From NCBI GenBank assembly GCA_021014325.1, contig CM037460.1:21110044-21174043 (forward strand): DNA of 64,000 bases, in the 5' to 3' direction. A program made the translations under genes and the position numbers. Below, one piece after another: positions 57,401 to 64,000 of this stretch. The stretch is from Plazaster borealis (taxonomy: Eukaryota > Echinodermata > Asteroidea > Forcipulatida > Labidiasteridae). Every line of letters starts with the position of its first letter. The first letter of the stretch is position 1. The notes under the pieces were generated by a model. The model made no database searches. It was not told the DNA's origin and worked only from the letters and a program-made list of their open reading frames with translations.

Positions 57401-59645
57401 TAGGACTATTCTGGAATAACTGTTTTACCATAATATTTGTTGGTATTTAAGTTGACAACTCCATCCAACTGCAGTTTGTATAGGACTATTCTGGAATAAC
57501 TGTTTTACCATAATATTTGTTGGTATTTAAGTTGACAACTCCATCCAACTGCAGTTTGTATAGGACTATTCTGGAATAACTGTTTTACCATAATATTTGT
57601 TGGTATTTAAGTTGACAACTCCATCCAACTGCAGTTTGTATAGGACTATTCTGGAATAACTGTTTTGCCATAATATTTGTTGGTATTTAAGTTGACAACT
57701 CCATCCAGCTGCACATGGTGTGAAATATGCCCACTATTGTAGAACAACTATGCAATGAACTGCTTGTACATGTAATGTGCATTCACTAAACTTGAAATTA
57801 TATTGCAGGAGTGCATCTAAACAAATGTGTGGATGATATTAAATGGTCTGACAGTAGGAGGGTTAAGCGGCTGCAAAAGAGTATTTTCCAGACTGAGTAC
57901 TTCTGAACACGCCCCCAAGAACAAACTTATAAATTAATAAAAATTACAGCTATAATGTCATAGTATATTTTAAATTATGATTTTACAGATCAAGTGACAT
58001 AGCAACTGTCTCTGGAGTCTGAGAAATAGACTCGAAATATGCTAATTACATTTACGCATGCATACCTACACTCCTGGTTGGCAAACGCCATAGAGTTGTG
58101 CACTATGCAGACGCACAAACGCGTGTGCGTCTCAATACAAAAAGGCCGATGTGTCCTCATTTTGCCAACCAGTACTGTTCGCGGCATGCACGATGTGCAA
58201 TTTACATATTTCATGGGAAGGGTCTAATTCCAATTTAAGCAGAAACTTGTTACTTAGCAAGTTGTATCACTCAGGCATCATTCATTCATTCATCATGTGG
58301 GTGTCGTGGCCGAGCGGTTAAGAGCATCGAATTCAAGTTCTGGTGGTTAGTCATCAGGTTGTGGGTTCGAATCCCGGTCATGGCACTTGTGTCCTTGAGC
58401 AAGACACTTAACTATAATTGCTTCTCTTCACCCAGGGGTATAAATGGGTACCTGCGAGGGTAGAGGTTGATATTGTGTTTGAAAAAGCCTTCGGAGCGCC
58501 ACGGTTGCCCAGGGTTGTATACTCCCCAGGGAGCTGAGAAAGGTTAAAGGAATGTTATTGGCCCAATGACCAGGGCACTAATGTAAAGCGCATTGAGACG
58601 TTTATTGTAAAATGCGCTGTATAAGAACTTGTTATTATTATTCAAATCAACTTGCAAATTGCTGATTGAGGCAAGGCATGTGAATATACTTTTCCTGAAG
58701 TAAATACAAACTGGGACCAAGGACAGCCACATTTGATGTGTAGACCTGAGACGCCCTATCAATAGCAATTTGAGATATACATGTATGTTAATTTTGCATC
58801 GGGGATAAAGAATTTGTTTTACCCTTACACCGATTTGTACTAAATTACTTTCCTGAGTTCTGTGAACAAAATCCACTGGCAAATCACTCAGGTGGGGTTC
58901 GAACCCACGACCTTTGCATAGGATTCGAACTACCTCTAGCCACCGGGCTAGCTTGGTGGTCTAGTGGTAAGACATCTGCTCTAGATATGCAAAGGTTTTG
59001 GGTTTGAATCAAACCCGAGTGATTTGCCTATGGATTTTTATCACAGAACTCTGGGAAAGTACTGAGTATACAGTGCTTAATACACAATATTGTATTAAGG
59101 GTTAAACAAATTATATAACAGCAATATGATTATGATGTCTTTCCTAAATGCTCCTTTATTTTGTTTTTATAACATCTCAGCTGGGAAGCATTTTCGGCCT
59201 CCTTGCCATCGCTATCAACATTATCTTAAATGGCATCATCAACCCATCTATGTTCTCTTCTCCATGGCAACTCTGGTTTGCAAGCTTCATCTTGCCACTG
59301 CTTGGCTACGTCTTTGGCTACCTGTTGGCTTTCATCCTCCGTAGACCCCACATTGAGTGCCGCACCATCTGCTTTGAAACAGGTGCACAGAACATCGGCT
59401 TGGCTTTGACCCTCCTCCTAGTCACCTTCCCAGATAGCGATCTCCTTAAAGAGATGTTCATCTTCCCATCTCTCTATGGACCTTTTTTGATTCTCCATGG
59501 ATGTTTGATTGTTGGGATTTACTGGATTTGGCAAAAGTGGCATAAATGGAGGCCGGGTAAATTACCTAACGAGGAGGAAAAGTCTCTGCGAGGCGTGACA
59601 TTGGAGAAGTTCCCGGGTCAGCCATCTAAGGAAGGGGGTGATTAA
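45484..59645 (+). CDS. SLC10-family Na+/organic anion cotransporter (ASBT/NTCP-like), complete
   Basis: Predicted Na+-coupled carrier of bile-salt-like or sulfated organic anions in the plasma membrane. Coding exons: 45490-45615, 49429-49527, 50563-50756, 54623-54827 and 59181-59645, 362 residues, with all phases consistent (human ASBT is about 350). The start ATG at 45490 has the context CACCATGG. The N-terminus (1-42) is hydrophilic with N-glycosylation motifs NET (24-26) and NFT (27-29), as expected for the outside end. CPGG is at 120-123, GMMPLNLLIYS follows in the fourth exon, and the Na+-site motif FETGAQN has Glu274 and Gln278. The tail is Lys/Trp-rich, then acidic. The first intron uses a GC donor. 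A 79-bp leader exon lies upstream. The family is sure. The exact subfamily and substrate cannot be told from this sequence. Confidence 0.9.
45490..45615 (+). CDS. SLC10 first coding exon
   Basis: Acceptor ccactacattacag at 45470-45483, then tacaccATGG. 42 codons, MAQTEPAVILGTTLAGYIAD through ENPPQYIQ, ending CAG|GCATGT. A GC-AG intron is the only way I found to join it in phase 0 to the exon at 49429. The same CAG|GCATGT is kept in the orphan copy at 23803-23927. Confidence 0.8.
45780..46034. promoter_or_regulatory. Cluster of AGGTCA/TGACCT half-sites (nuclear-receptor-type), or a palindromic repeat
   Basis: Perfect half-sites: TGACCT at 45780, 45805, 45830, 45992 and 46017; AGGTCA at 45793, 45818, 45843, 45980 and 46005. 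Spacings repeat at about 25 bp, so this is also a short palindromic tandem repeat. The two blocks are split by a T/A-rich insert (45850-45965). It lies in the first SLC10 intron. Confidence 0.45.
46039..46168. repeat. MITE, ends CCATTTTGAGATATGGCGGA
   Basis: The left end ccattttgagatatggcgga (46046-46065) is mirrored by gtccaccatatctcaaaaag and gctaatgg. A related fragment is at about 47865-47960. Confidence 0.75.
46495..46690 (-). repeat. Dispersed repeat, inverse copy of 6865-7060
   Basis: The inverse complement carries actggcattcgagtttct, tcaacacgcca and gtacacaggcaactgttt, in the same order as at 6865-7060. Confidence 0.55.
46821..47184 (-). repeat. TTAA MITE (family M1), copy 5
   Basis: TTAAAGTTATCGTACACGTT at the left and catgttcagtgcctttgaa at the right, with the central acttcttgcaagaagt. 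Confidence 0.87.
47185..47400 (-). repeat. Related MITE half, partner of 49240-49399
   Basis: It reads ggtctgtatacatttggtaa, then acttggtaagaagtacagca. The inverse of this order occurs at 49240-49399 (gattaccaaatgtatatctt). It is a second family with ends similar to M1. Confidence 0.6.
47641..48700. other. SLC10 first intron, no further feature supported
   Basis: AT-rich. A block at about 48340-48425 (gaccctagcagagtctttct) resembles 19362-19455 (ggcactagcagagtctctct) and is probably a dispersed repeat. A G-run is at about 48547-48555. Confidence 0.45.
49240..49399 (+). repeat. MITE half ending just before SLC10 exon 2
   Basis: It ends gagtgattaccaaatgtatatcttccttttaaag, 30 bp before the exon 2 acceptor. 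It matches the inverse of 47185-47400. Open frames across it are chance. Confidence 0.6.
49429..49527 (+). CDS. SLC10 exon 2
   Basis: Acceptor ttgattaacag, donor gtg|gtaggt. It codes DLKLANKVILTSLLAFIMVA then MGCVVTPDDFKRV, the first membrane segment. Confidence 0.92.
49584..49987 (+). mobile_element. tRNA-derived SINE, near full length
   Basis: Head ggtcgtggctgtgcggtcaa (A-box-like), then gtgtgggttcaagtcccagt (B box), acttgtgtccttaagcaaga, a unique body, and the tail ttgtagataaagcgctatat. It lies in the intron after SLC10 exon 2. Confidence 0.8.
50563..50756 (+). CDS. SLC10 exon 3
   Basis: Acceptor tattgttttcag, donor ctcag|gtaaaa. It encodes LRRPFGVFIGFCSQF to SEGDVCL with CPGG in the middle, ending with two bases of Ser. 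It is near-identical to the inverted copy (Glu for Asn in SEGD/SNGD). Confidence 0.93.
51359..52591. mobile_element. 1.2-kb non-autonomous DNA transposon with GACACTTCGTACC modular ends
   Basis: The left end ggatgtcggacacttcgtac (then ctttgccacttcgtaccctg) is mirrored at the right (cagggtacgaagtggcaaag, gtacgaagtgtcctgacacc). An 8-bp target duplication, TTATCGGC, abuts both sides (51351-51358 and 52592-52599). Inside are short tandem repeats (taatgggtcattagctg three times; tctattgattacgttacccc twice). No transposase was found. Confidence 0.88.
52809..52985. repeat. MITE, ends CAATAGACCTTATG
   Basis: caatagaccttatgcattga at the left, atcataaggtctattg at the right. The interior is GC-richer (ggcgagggcgccc). 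Confidence 0.8.
53201..53393. repeat. GGGCCCAATTTCATAGAGCT-family MITE
   Basis: The ends gggcccaatttcataaagca and acagctttatgaagttaggc are inverted. Confidence 0.78.
53490..54600. other. A/C-rich intron stretch with possible LINE tail
   Basis: It starts with (ATT)n and tcggccaaaatatgcaacaa, the reverse of a LINE-like 3' tail. From 53700 on the + strand is strikingly poor in G+T-rich words (aacaaacaaccaaataaatg and similar). No coding frame is present. Confidence 0.45.
54623..54827 (+). CDS. SLC10 exon 4
   Basis: Acceptor cattactgacag, donor aag|gtaagc. It encodes (S)ITMTAFSTIVAMGMMPL and on to PSWCPIITK. A 3.9-kb intron with SINEs and a large DNA transposon precedes it. Confidence 0.92.
54984..55312. 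repeat. 110-bp tandem repeat, three copies
   Basis: ttttctattgttttctctac starts at 54984, 55094 and 55204. The third copy is the most diverged. It lies in the last SLC10 intron. Confidence 0.9.
55803..56178 (-). repeat. TTAA MITE (family M1), copy 6
   Basis: TTAAAGGTATCGTACACGTT at the left, ACGTGTACGATGCCTTTAA at the right, TTAA on both sides, with the central acttcttgcaagaagt. Confidence 0.9.
56248..56411. repeat. MITE, ends AGGCCGTGTCCGAATGGGCA
   Basis: aggccgtgtccgaatgggca and gctacagctacggctacggc are mirrored by gccgtagccgtagctgtagt and attcggatacggcct. The middle holds four cttagcaacac repeats. A decayed relative lies at about 60385-60494. Confidence 0.88.
56672..57711. repeat. 80-bp satellite, 13 tandem copies
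   Basis: Each unit starts cagtttgtataggactattc and the period is exactly 80 bp. Copies are nearly identical and differ mainly at two linked sites, GCCATAATAG versus ACCATAATAT. The order is G A G A G G G A A A A A, then a hybrid (GCC...TAT). It is intronic to SLC10. Confidence 0.97.
58301..58642 (+). mobile_element. tRNA-derived SINE, full length
   Basis: Head gtgtcgtggccgagcggtta (A box), then gtgggttcgaatcccggtca (B box). The 7-base ends gtgtcgt and atggcac can pair like an acceptor stem. The body matches 32700-32880 and 26720-26890, and the tail is taagaacttgttattattatt. Confidence 0.88.
58840..59105. repeat. Head-to-head pair of tRNA-like elements
   Basis: The left arm read on - has gtgggttcgaaccccacc (B box) and the right arm on + has gcttggtggtctagtggtaa (A box) and ttttgggtttgaatcaaacc (B box). 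Both arms carry mirrored caaatcactc/gagtgatttg and gagttctgtga/tcacagaactc, forming a long imperfect palindrome 75 bp before the SLC10 last exon. Confidence 0.75.
59181..59645 (+). CDS. SLC10 terminal exon
   Basis: Acceptor ataacatctcag. 154 codons plus TAA at 59643-59645. It contains ICFETGAQNIGLALT and ends PSKEGGD. The frame opens upstream of the acceptor, but that part is intron. A possible polyadenylation signal AATAAA lies at 60838-60843. Confidence 0.92.
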   Translation: MGSIFGLLAIAINIILNGIINPSMFSSPWQLWFASFILPLLGYVFGYLLAFILRRPHIECRTICFETGAQNIGLALTLLLVTFPDSDLLKEMFIFPSLYGPFLILHGCLIVGIYWIWQKWHKWRPGKLPNEEEKSLRGVTLEKFPGQPSKEGGD

Positions 59646-59892
59646 ACTAGAAATCAGCAGAAGCGCTCCTGTTTCTTTGCAACCAAAAGAGCCTTTGGTA
59701 AAGAATCAATTATGACTATCTTGTTTGGAAAAATCTTGTATGCATGCACCAGATACAAATTTAACATGACCATAACTAGGGCCGTATTTCTTTCTTTTTG
59801 ATATTTGCTCAACTTTTGAGGTTTCGTCTGTATAAGTTAGTCAATCTTTTTTTTCAAATCTCATCTGGTTAGGATACTGCAGACACAGATGC

Positions 59893-60233
59893 TTAAAGGC
59901 ATCGTACACGTTTGGCAATTGTCAAAGACCAGTGTTCTCATTTGGTATATCCCAACATATGCATAAAATAACAAGCCTGTGAAAATTTGGGCTCAATTGG
60001 TCATCGAAGTTGCAAGAAAATGATGAAAGAAAAAACGCCCTTGTTGTACAAACTTGTGTGCTTTCAGGTGTAGGAAAAAAACTTCTTGCAAGAAGTTGTT
60101 ATTATTTTAGTGAAAAACTACCTTTTTCTCAAAAACTACGTTACTATCAACAGCTCTTTGTTGCTCATTACCAAGTCAGTTTTTATGCTAATATATATTT
60201 TGAGTAACTACCAAACGTGTACAGTGCCTTTAA
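59893..60233 (+). repeat. TTAA MITE (family M1), copy 7
   Basis: TTAAAGGCATCGTACACGTT to CGTGTACAGTGCCTTTAA, TTAA on both sides. It has an internal deletion near 60145. It lies in the SLC10 3' flank. Confidence 0.88.
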
Positions 60234-60499
60234 ATTGCTGAAATAGGGCCATCACTTTTTAAGTTGTTTTTTTAAACCCAGAGGACGGGATGCATTTATC
60301 GAAATGATCAAACTGAACTGACTATTTGCCATCTGACTGAAATAACAGGCACGATCTGAAATTGGCAGATTTAGCTAACTATGGCTGCAACTGTTGCTAA
60401 GGGTGTGGCTACAGACGTCCTATACTTCAACGTGTGATGAAGTGGCGATCTAGCCATAGCCGTAGCTGTAGCCCCCAATCCAGACACAGCCTAAGGTTC

Positions 60500-61403
60500 T
60501 TCCAAACCAAGAATGTTGAAATGTTTCTACGTTTTGGATTTATCCAAAACCCAAGCTAGCTAATCCATCTGTATATGATTATGAATTGTACACTTTTAAA
60601 ATTTCCTTTCTTTCTTAGCCTTACTTACTGTTTCAACTCAAATGTCACTGTAAACAAAATTCTTACTGTTTTGTTATAGGAAATTTTACTAGACCATACT
60701 ATTATTCTTTCTGAAGGTTTTTTAAATGAAATTTATACCTTGAAGTACTATATAATTGTATGTTATATTTACTTTTAAAGGAAATTACATCACTGTGTTT
60801 TTAAAGAGTACATTCAGTCCCAACATCTCAAGTTTTCAATAAACACTGAATCCAACCAATCTGTGGACAAGCTTTGGTGAAGACAGCAGTTTATGTCAGG
60901 GGTTTTGTGGCATGTTCATAATGTTAGGCTGATTTGTATTGCAGCTAGCGAATTAAGCAGTGGTGATTTGTGGGGTCTGCATATGCTATTTCCTCAACCT
61001 TGAGAGTATTTTAGACAAAAATATTTTGTTAAGGATTTGTATTGGTATAACTTTATGAGCTTTAAAATGGTGAGCTTTCAGATGTTTTGTTTTTAATTAC
61101 AAATTCTATAATGAGCTTACTTTGTCTCGAAGGGTCTTCATTATGCCACTGGTATTTGCTCAGTAGAATGCTTTGTGAAATTTTTGAGTTGATTGAATAA
61201 TAAAGAGCGAATTATTTTTGCATTGTATGAAAGAATGGCTTTATGTTTCATTCTCAACAAGATTTTAAATGAAAATCCTCGACTCAAAATTAGCTTGCCT
61301 TTACTTGACATAATATGAGGGCGCTGTTCTGAACAAGTATTGAAAATGTTCCAAATATTGGGAATGTGGTAAAAATGCCTTGCACGAGCAAACAAGAAAA
61401 CCC
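60500..61403. other. SLC10 3' flank, no gene recognised
   Basis: AT-rich, with AATAAA at 60838-60843 and another at about 61198-61204. Nothing coding is supported. Confidence 0.45.
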
Positions 61404-61836
61404 TTAAAGGCATTATGTACGTTTGGTAATTACTCAAAAAACAAAATGGCATAAAAACTTACTTGGTAACGAGCAACGGACAGCTGTAGTTGTCAAAGAC
61501 CAGTGTTCTCACTTGGTGTATCCCAACATATGCATAAAATAACAAGCCTGTGAACATTTGGGCTCAATTGGTCATCGAAGTTGTAAGAAAATGATGAAAG
61601 AAAAAACACCCTTGTTTTACAAATTTGTGTGCTTTCAGATAGGAATAAAAACTTCTTGCAAGAAGTTTTTATTATTTTAGTGAGAAATTACCCCTTTCTC
61701 AAAAACTACGTTACTTCAGAGGGAGTCGTTTTCTACAATGTTTTATACTATCAACAGCTCTCCGTTGCTTGTTACCAAGTAAGTTTTTATGCTAATATTG
61801 TTTTGAGTCATTACCAAACGTGTACGATACCTTTAA
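61404..61836 (+). repeat. TTAA MITE (family M1), chimeric copy 8
   Basis: The first about 80 bp are in inverse orientation (cataaaaacttacttggtaa, then caacggacagctgt). At 61488 the sequence switches to the forward copy (gtcaaagaccagtgttctca) through to CGTGTACGATACCTTTAA. Confidence 0.85.
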
Positions 61837-61989
61837 AAATAAATCCAATGGATTTTTTTTCAGAGCTGTCCCATGCAGGCTCCTTGATACTACAAAACCG
61901 AAGTTTTAAACGTTTTCATTTGACTTGAGCATGGAGGCTACCTCCATGACTTGAGTCTGTGACTCGATGAGTGTTGACATGACCCAACC

Positions 61990-63180
61990 CACAACACGAT
62001 ACCGGCTAGGCTCCCCCCCCCCCCTTCATACCGAAAAGAAATAACAATCTTTGTCTTATAATATAGGATTTGAGGCATTGCATGGTGCGGGTACCAATGT
62101 ATTATTTGGCTTGCGGTAACACCTTGTGTAATCTACTTTGCTGTGTAGATTTTTGTTCTTTGAGGATGCTATAGTGCCGCGGAGTAGATTTCGGAATTCG
62201 GGAGGACTACCAAGTTCTGAAAAGAAATGTCCTGCTTTTTCTTCTTTCCTTTTTGAAAACAAGTTTGGTCATTTTGAAATAGAGAAAGAAAACAAAAAGA
62301 GTTCCTCTATAGCAACCAAAATGACCAGTGTGAAGTAAAACACTTACTCCCGTTTTGACCATAGCGGAGTCTTCTCAAAATTGTGTAAAAATGAGTTGTA
62401 AAAAATGAAATTAGTATGCCCATGTGTGTAAGGCCATTAAACTTTGCCAGCAATCCAGCGATGGCTACTATCATCCCATAGAACGAACAATACAAAGGCA
62501 CTGCAGTTTTCGCTTCCTTGAAAAAACAGTAGCACTCAGCACACCGCCTGTTGGCTATTCACTATTTTAATGAAATGACCTTGGTCCCACAAAATACTGA
62601 ATGGATGTTCGCCATGGTCGGTCACACAAATTCACAAGGACCAACGCCATGGTTTTGTTAACAATCCATGCGTCTATAAGAAAAAATATCGGTTGTGGAG
62701 CCAGCTGGTGGGATCGAATGAATGACATTCATTTCCATATTAGGGATAATTATTCAAGTGACGTTTTGAGAAAGTAGGCTCTGATTGGCTTAGTGTGCCG
62801 CCCAGGTCTCTCTCTCTTGGGAGGTCAGCGTAGTGCGCAACAGCTAGTAAGCAGTGACCTCACGTCCCGGAATCGATTCAGAGGACTGCGATGTGCGCGT
62901 AGTTTCCAACACGGGTTGTGTTATGTATATCAAGAACTGCGCAATGTGATTGCAACACGCAGTGTGCGCGCGCAGACTCTCATCGATAATAAACGTATCT
63001 GCGCGCATCACGAAGAAACGCGCCGCGCCCCCACGCCCCAAAATTTGTGTTGACACACAAACCCGCCCAATGCATGCAGCAGCAAGAAGCGCAGCCTAGT
63101 CAGGGTTTTCACTAGCAGGTAGCACTCTCGTCGATATCGCATCTCGACTTTGTAAAACATTTTGGGTTAAGAATTTACCG
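61990..63180. other. Upstream region of the PLAC8-like gene
   Basis: It becomes richer in CpG from about 62780. ATTGG (inverse CCAAT) occurs in ctctgattggcttag at about 62779. There is no clear TATA box. Small frames on both strands at 62793-63056 are open because of base composition and are not called. Confidence 0.4.
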
Positions 63181-63253
63181 TGAGAGAATCACCTTTGTGA
63201 AGTGTCATACGTTCTTCTTATTTGACAACCGCAGGTAATATCAGAAAGCCAAG

Positions 63254-63589
63254 ATGGGTGAATGGCAACATGGAATTTTCGGATGCTTCGACAACATCGG
63301 CCTGTGCATTTTCTCTTGGATCATACCGTGCTACACCCACGGCAAGACGGCTGAAGCGCTGGGCGACGACTGCCTGCTATGCGGTCTGGCTTTGTTTGTG
63401 CCGCTCCTAAACATCTACGCCCTGATCACCACCAGAGGCAAAGTGAGGGAAAATAAAGGCATTGAAGGCGGTATCGTTGGAGATTTGCTGATGATCTGCT
63501 GCTGTGGAATTTGTGCACTCGTTCAGTCGGCAAATGAAATGGGCGTGCAGACACCTCTTGGAGCTGCACAATCTATCGCTCGGTCGTAA
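63254..63589 (+). CDS. PLAC8/cornifelin-like small Cys-rich protein
   Basis: 111 residues, one exon, about the usual family size. PLAC8-family proteins are small, Cys-rich and membrane-associated, with varied roles (growth control in animals, metal resistance in plants). Seen: W4 and GIFGCFDNIGLC, then IPCYTHGKTAEALGDDC, a hydrophobic stretch LLCGLALFVPLLNIYAL, RxKVRENKGIEGGIVGDLL, and MICCCGICALVQSANEM. This is the standard order: Trp, CxD..C, PC...G..AE.LG, CC..C.L.Q...E. The start is fixed by an in-frame TAA at 63236-63238 and by the context gccaagATGG. An acceptor-like ccgcag at 63228-63233 suggests a spliced 5' UTR. Confidence 0.9.
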   Translation: MGEWQHGIFGCFDNIGLCIFSWIIPCYTHGKTAEALGDDCLLCGLALFVPLLNIYALITTRGKVRENKGIEGGIVGDLLMICCCGICALVQSANEMGVQTPLGAAQSIARS

Positions 63590-64000
63590 TTTCTGAACTT
63601 TCTCCCTGCACATTTCCACTTATTTTTTGCTTCAGTGCTTCAACACTAACGGGACAAAAACATGGCGACAGGCTGATGGGCATCGTCACTATGACCAGTA
63701 CTACTGACTATATAACAACTCAACAAGCTAGCCAGATGACACATACACAATGTGCTGATAATGGATGTAGGCTTATCCTTCAAACTGCAAGTGCAAGAAC
63801 TATGAACTTCGAAATCGCAAGCCCCTGGCCTGGCCTTTTGTGGTCTGGTGTCATTCCAAAATCCAAGCTCATAACATTAACACTGTAGACACTGGACACA
63901 CATACAGGCTCACCATTAAGTCGTCAAGCTTGACTGATTTAAAGGAAATAGAGGTAGGCATATTTACTCCGACTCTTCTGACTCTGGGCAATTAGAACCA
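63590..64000 (+). other. 3' flank of PLAC8-like gene
   Basis: No gene or repeat is recognised. It may be 3' UTR. Confidence 0.4.

Noticed and set aside
58301..58390. Working tRNA gene
   Set aside because: The tRNA-like head continues into a SINE body shared with other loci. The anticodon arm is poor.
59126..59344. 72-residue frame overlapping the SLC10 last exon
   Set aside because: It is the +1 frame of the real exon and starts inside the intron.
62793..63056. Overlapping 86- and 70-residue frames upstream of the PLAC8-like gene
   Set aside because: They are open on both strands through CpG-rich composition, with no domain or homology recognised.

Overview
The window is animal nuclear DNA, most likely from an echinoderm and probably a sea star. 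The evidence is short exons with GT-AG introns in deuterostome-type genes (SNRK, SLC10, PLAC8), AT-rich non-coding DNA, and a dense load of short palindromic DNA transposons, tRNA-derived SINEs and LINE 3' ends. The sea-star assignment is an impression from the repeats and was not tested. There is no operon, CRISPR array, bacterial mobile element or true RNA gene.

Layout. (1) 1-11250: the C-terminal half of SNRK (SNF-related Ser/Thr kinase) on +, in four exons whose splice phases all agree. The kinase domain lies upstream of the window. The introns are packed with MITEs. (2) 11251-22200: SNRK 3' flank and intergenic DNA, with two minisatellites (about 12.47-12.82 and 13.36-13.88 kb) and many MITEs. 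(3) 22200-59645: a rearranged SLC10 (sodium/bile-acid-cotransporter family) cluster. An intact + strand gene has a coding first exon at 45490-45615 and further exons at 49429, 50563, 54623 and 59181-59645 (362 aa). A second set of intact exons 2-5 lies on the - strand at 31248-27547, with no first exon that I can find. Orphan + strand 5' ends of the same gene lie at 22656-23927 (leader exon plus a frameshifted first coding exon, itself partly duplicated and broken by a transposon) and at 38580-38661 (leader exon only). I read this as a tandem SLC10 array later broken by an inversion and partial duplications. (4) 56672-57711: an exact 80-bp, 13-copy satellite inside the last intron of the + strand SLC10 gene. 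(5) 63254-63589: a small single-exon PLAC8/cornifelin-like gene on +.

The three genes do not form a pathway. SNRK is a regulatory kinase, the SLC10 proteins are predicted Na+-coupled organic-anion (bile-salt-like) carriers of the plasma membrane, and the PLAC8-like protein is a small Cys-rich membrane-associated protein.

The most unusual content is: the broken and inverted SLC10 duplication; a family of short transposons that carry telomere-type (CCCTAA)n tracts inside terminal inverted repeats; a 1.2-kb element whose ends are built from repeated GACACTTCGTACC modules; a cluster of ten AGGTCA half-sites just downstream of the SLC10 first coding exon; and a 59-bp near-perfect palindrome at 33672-33730.
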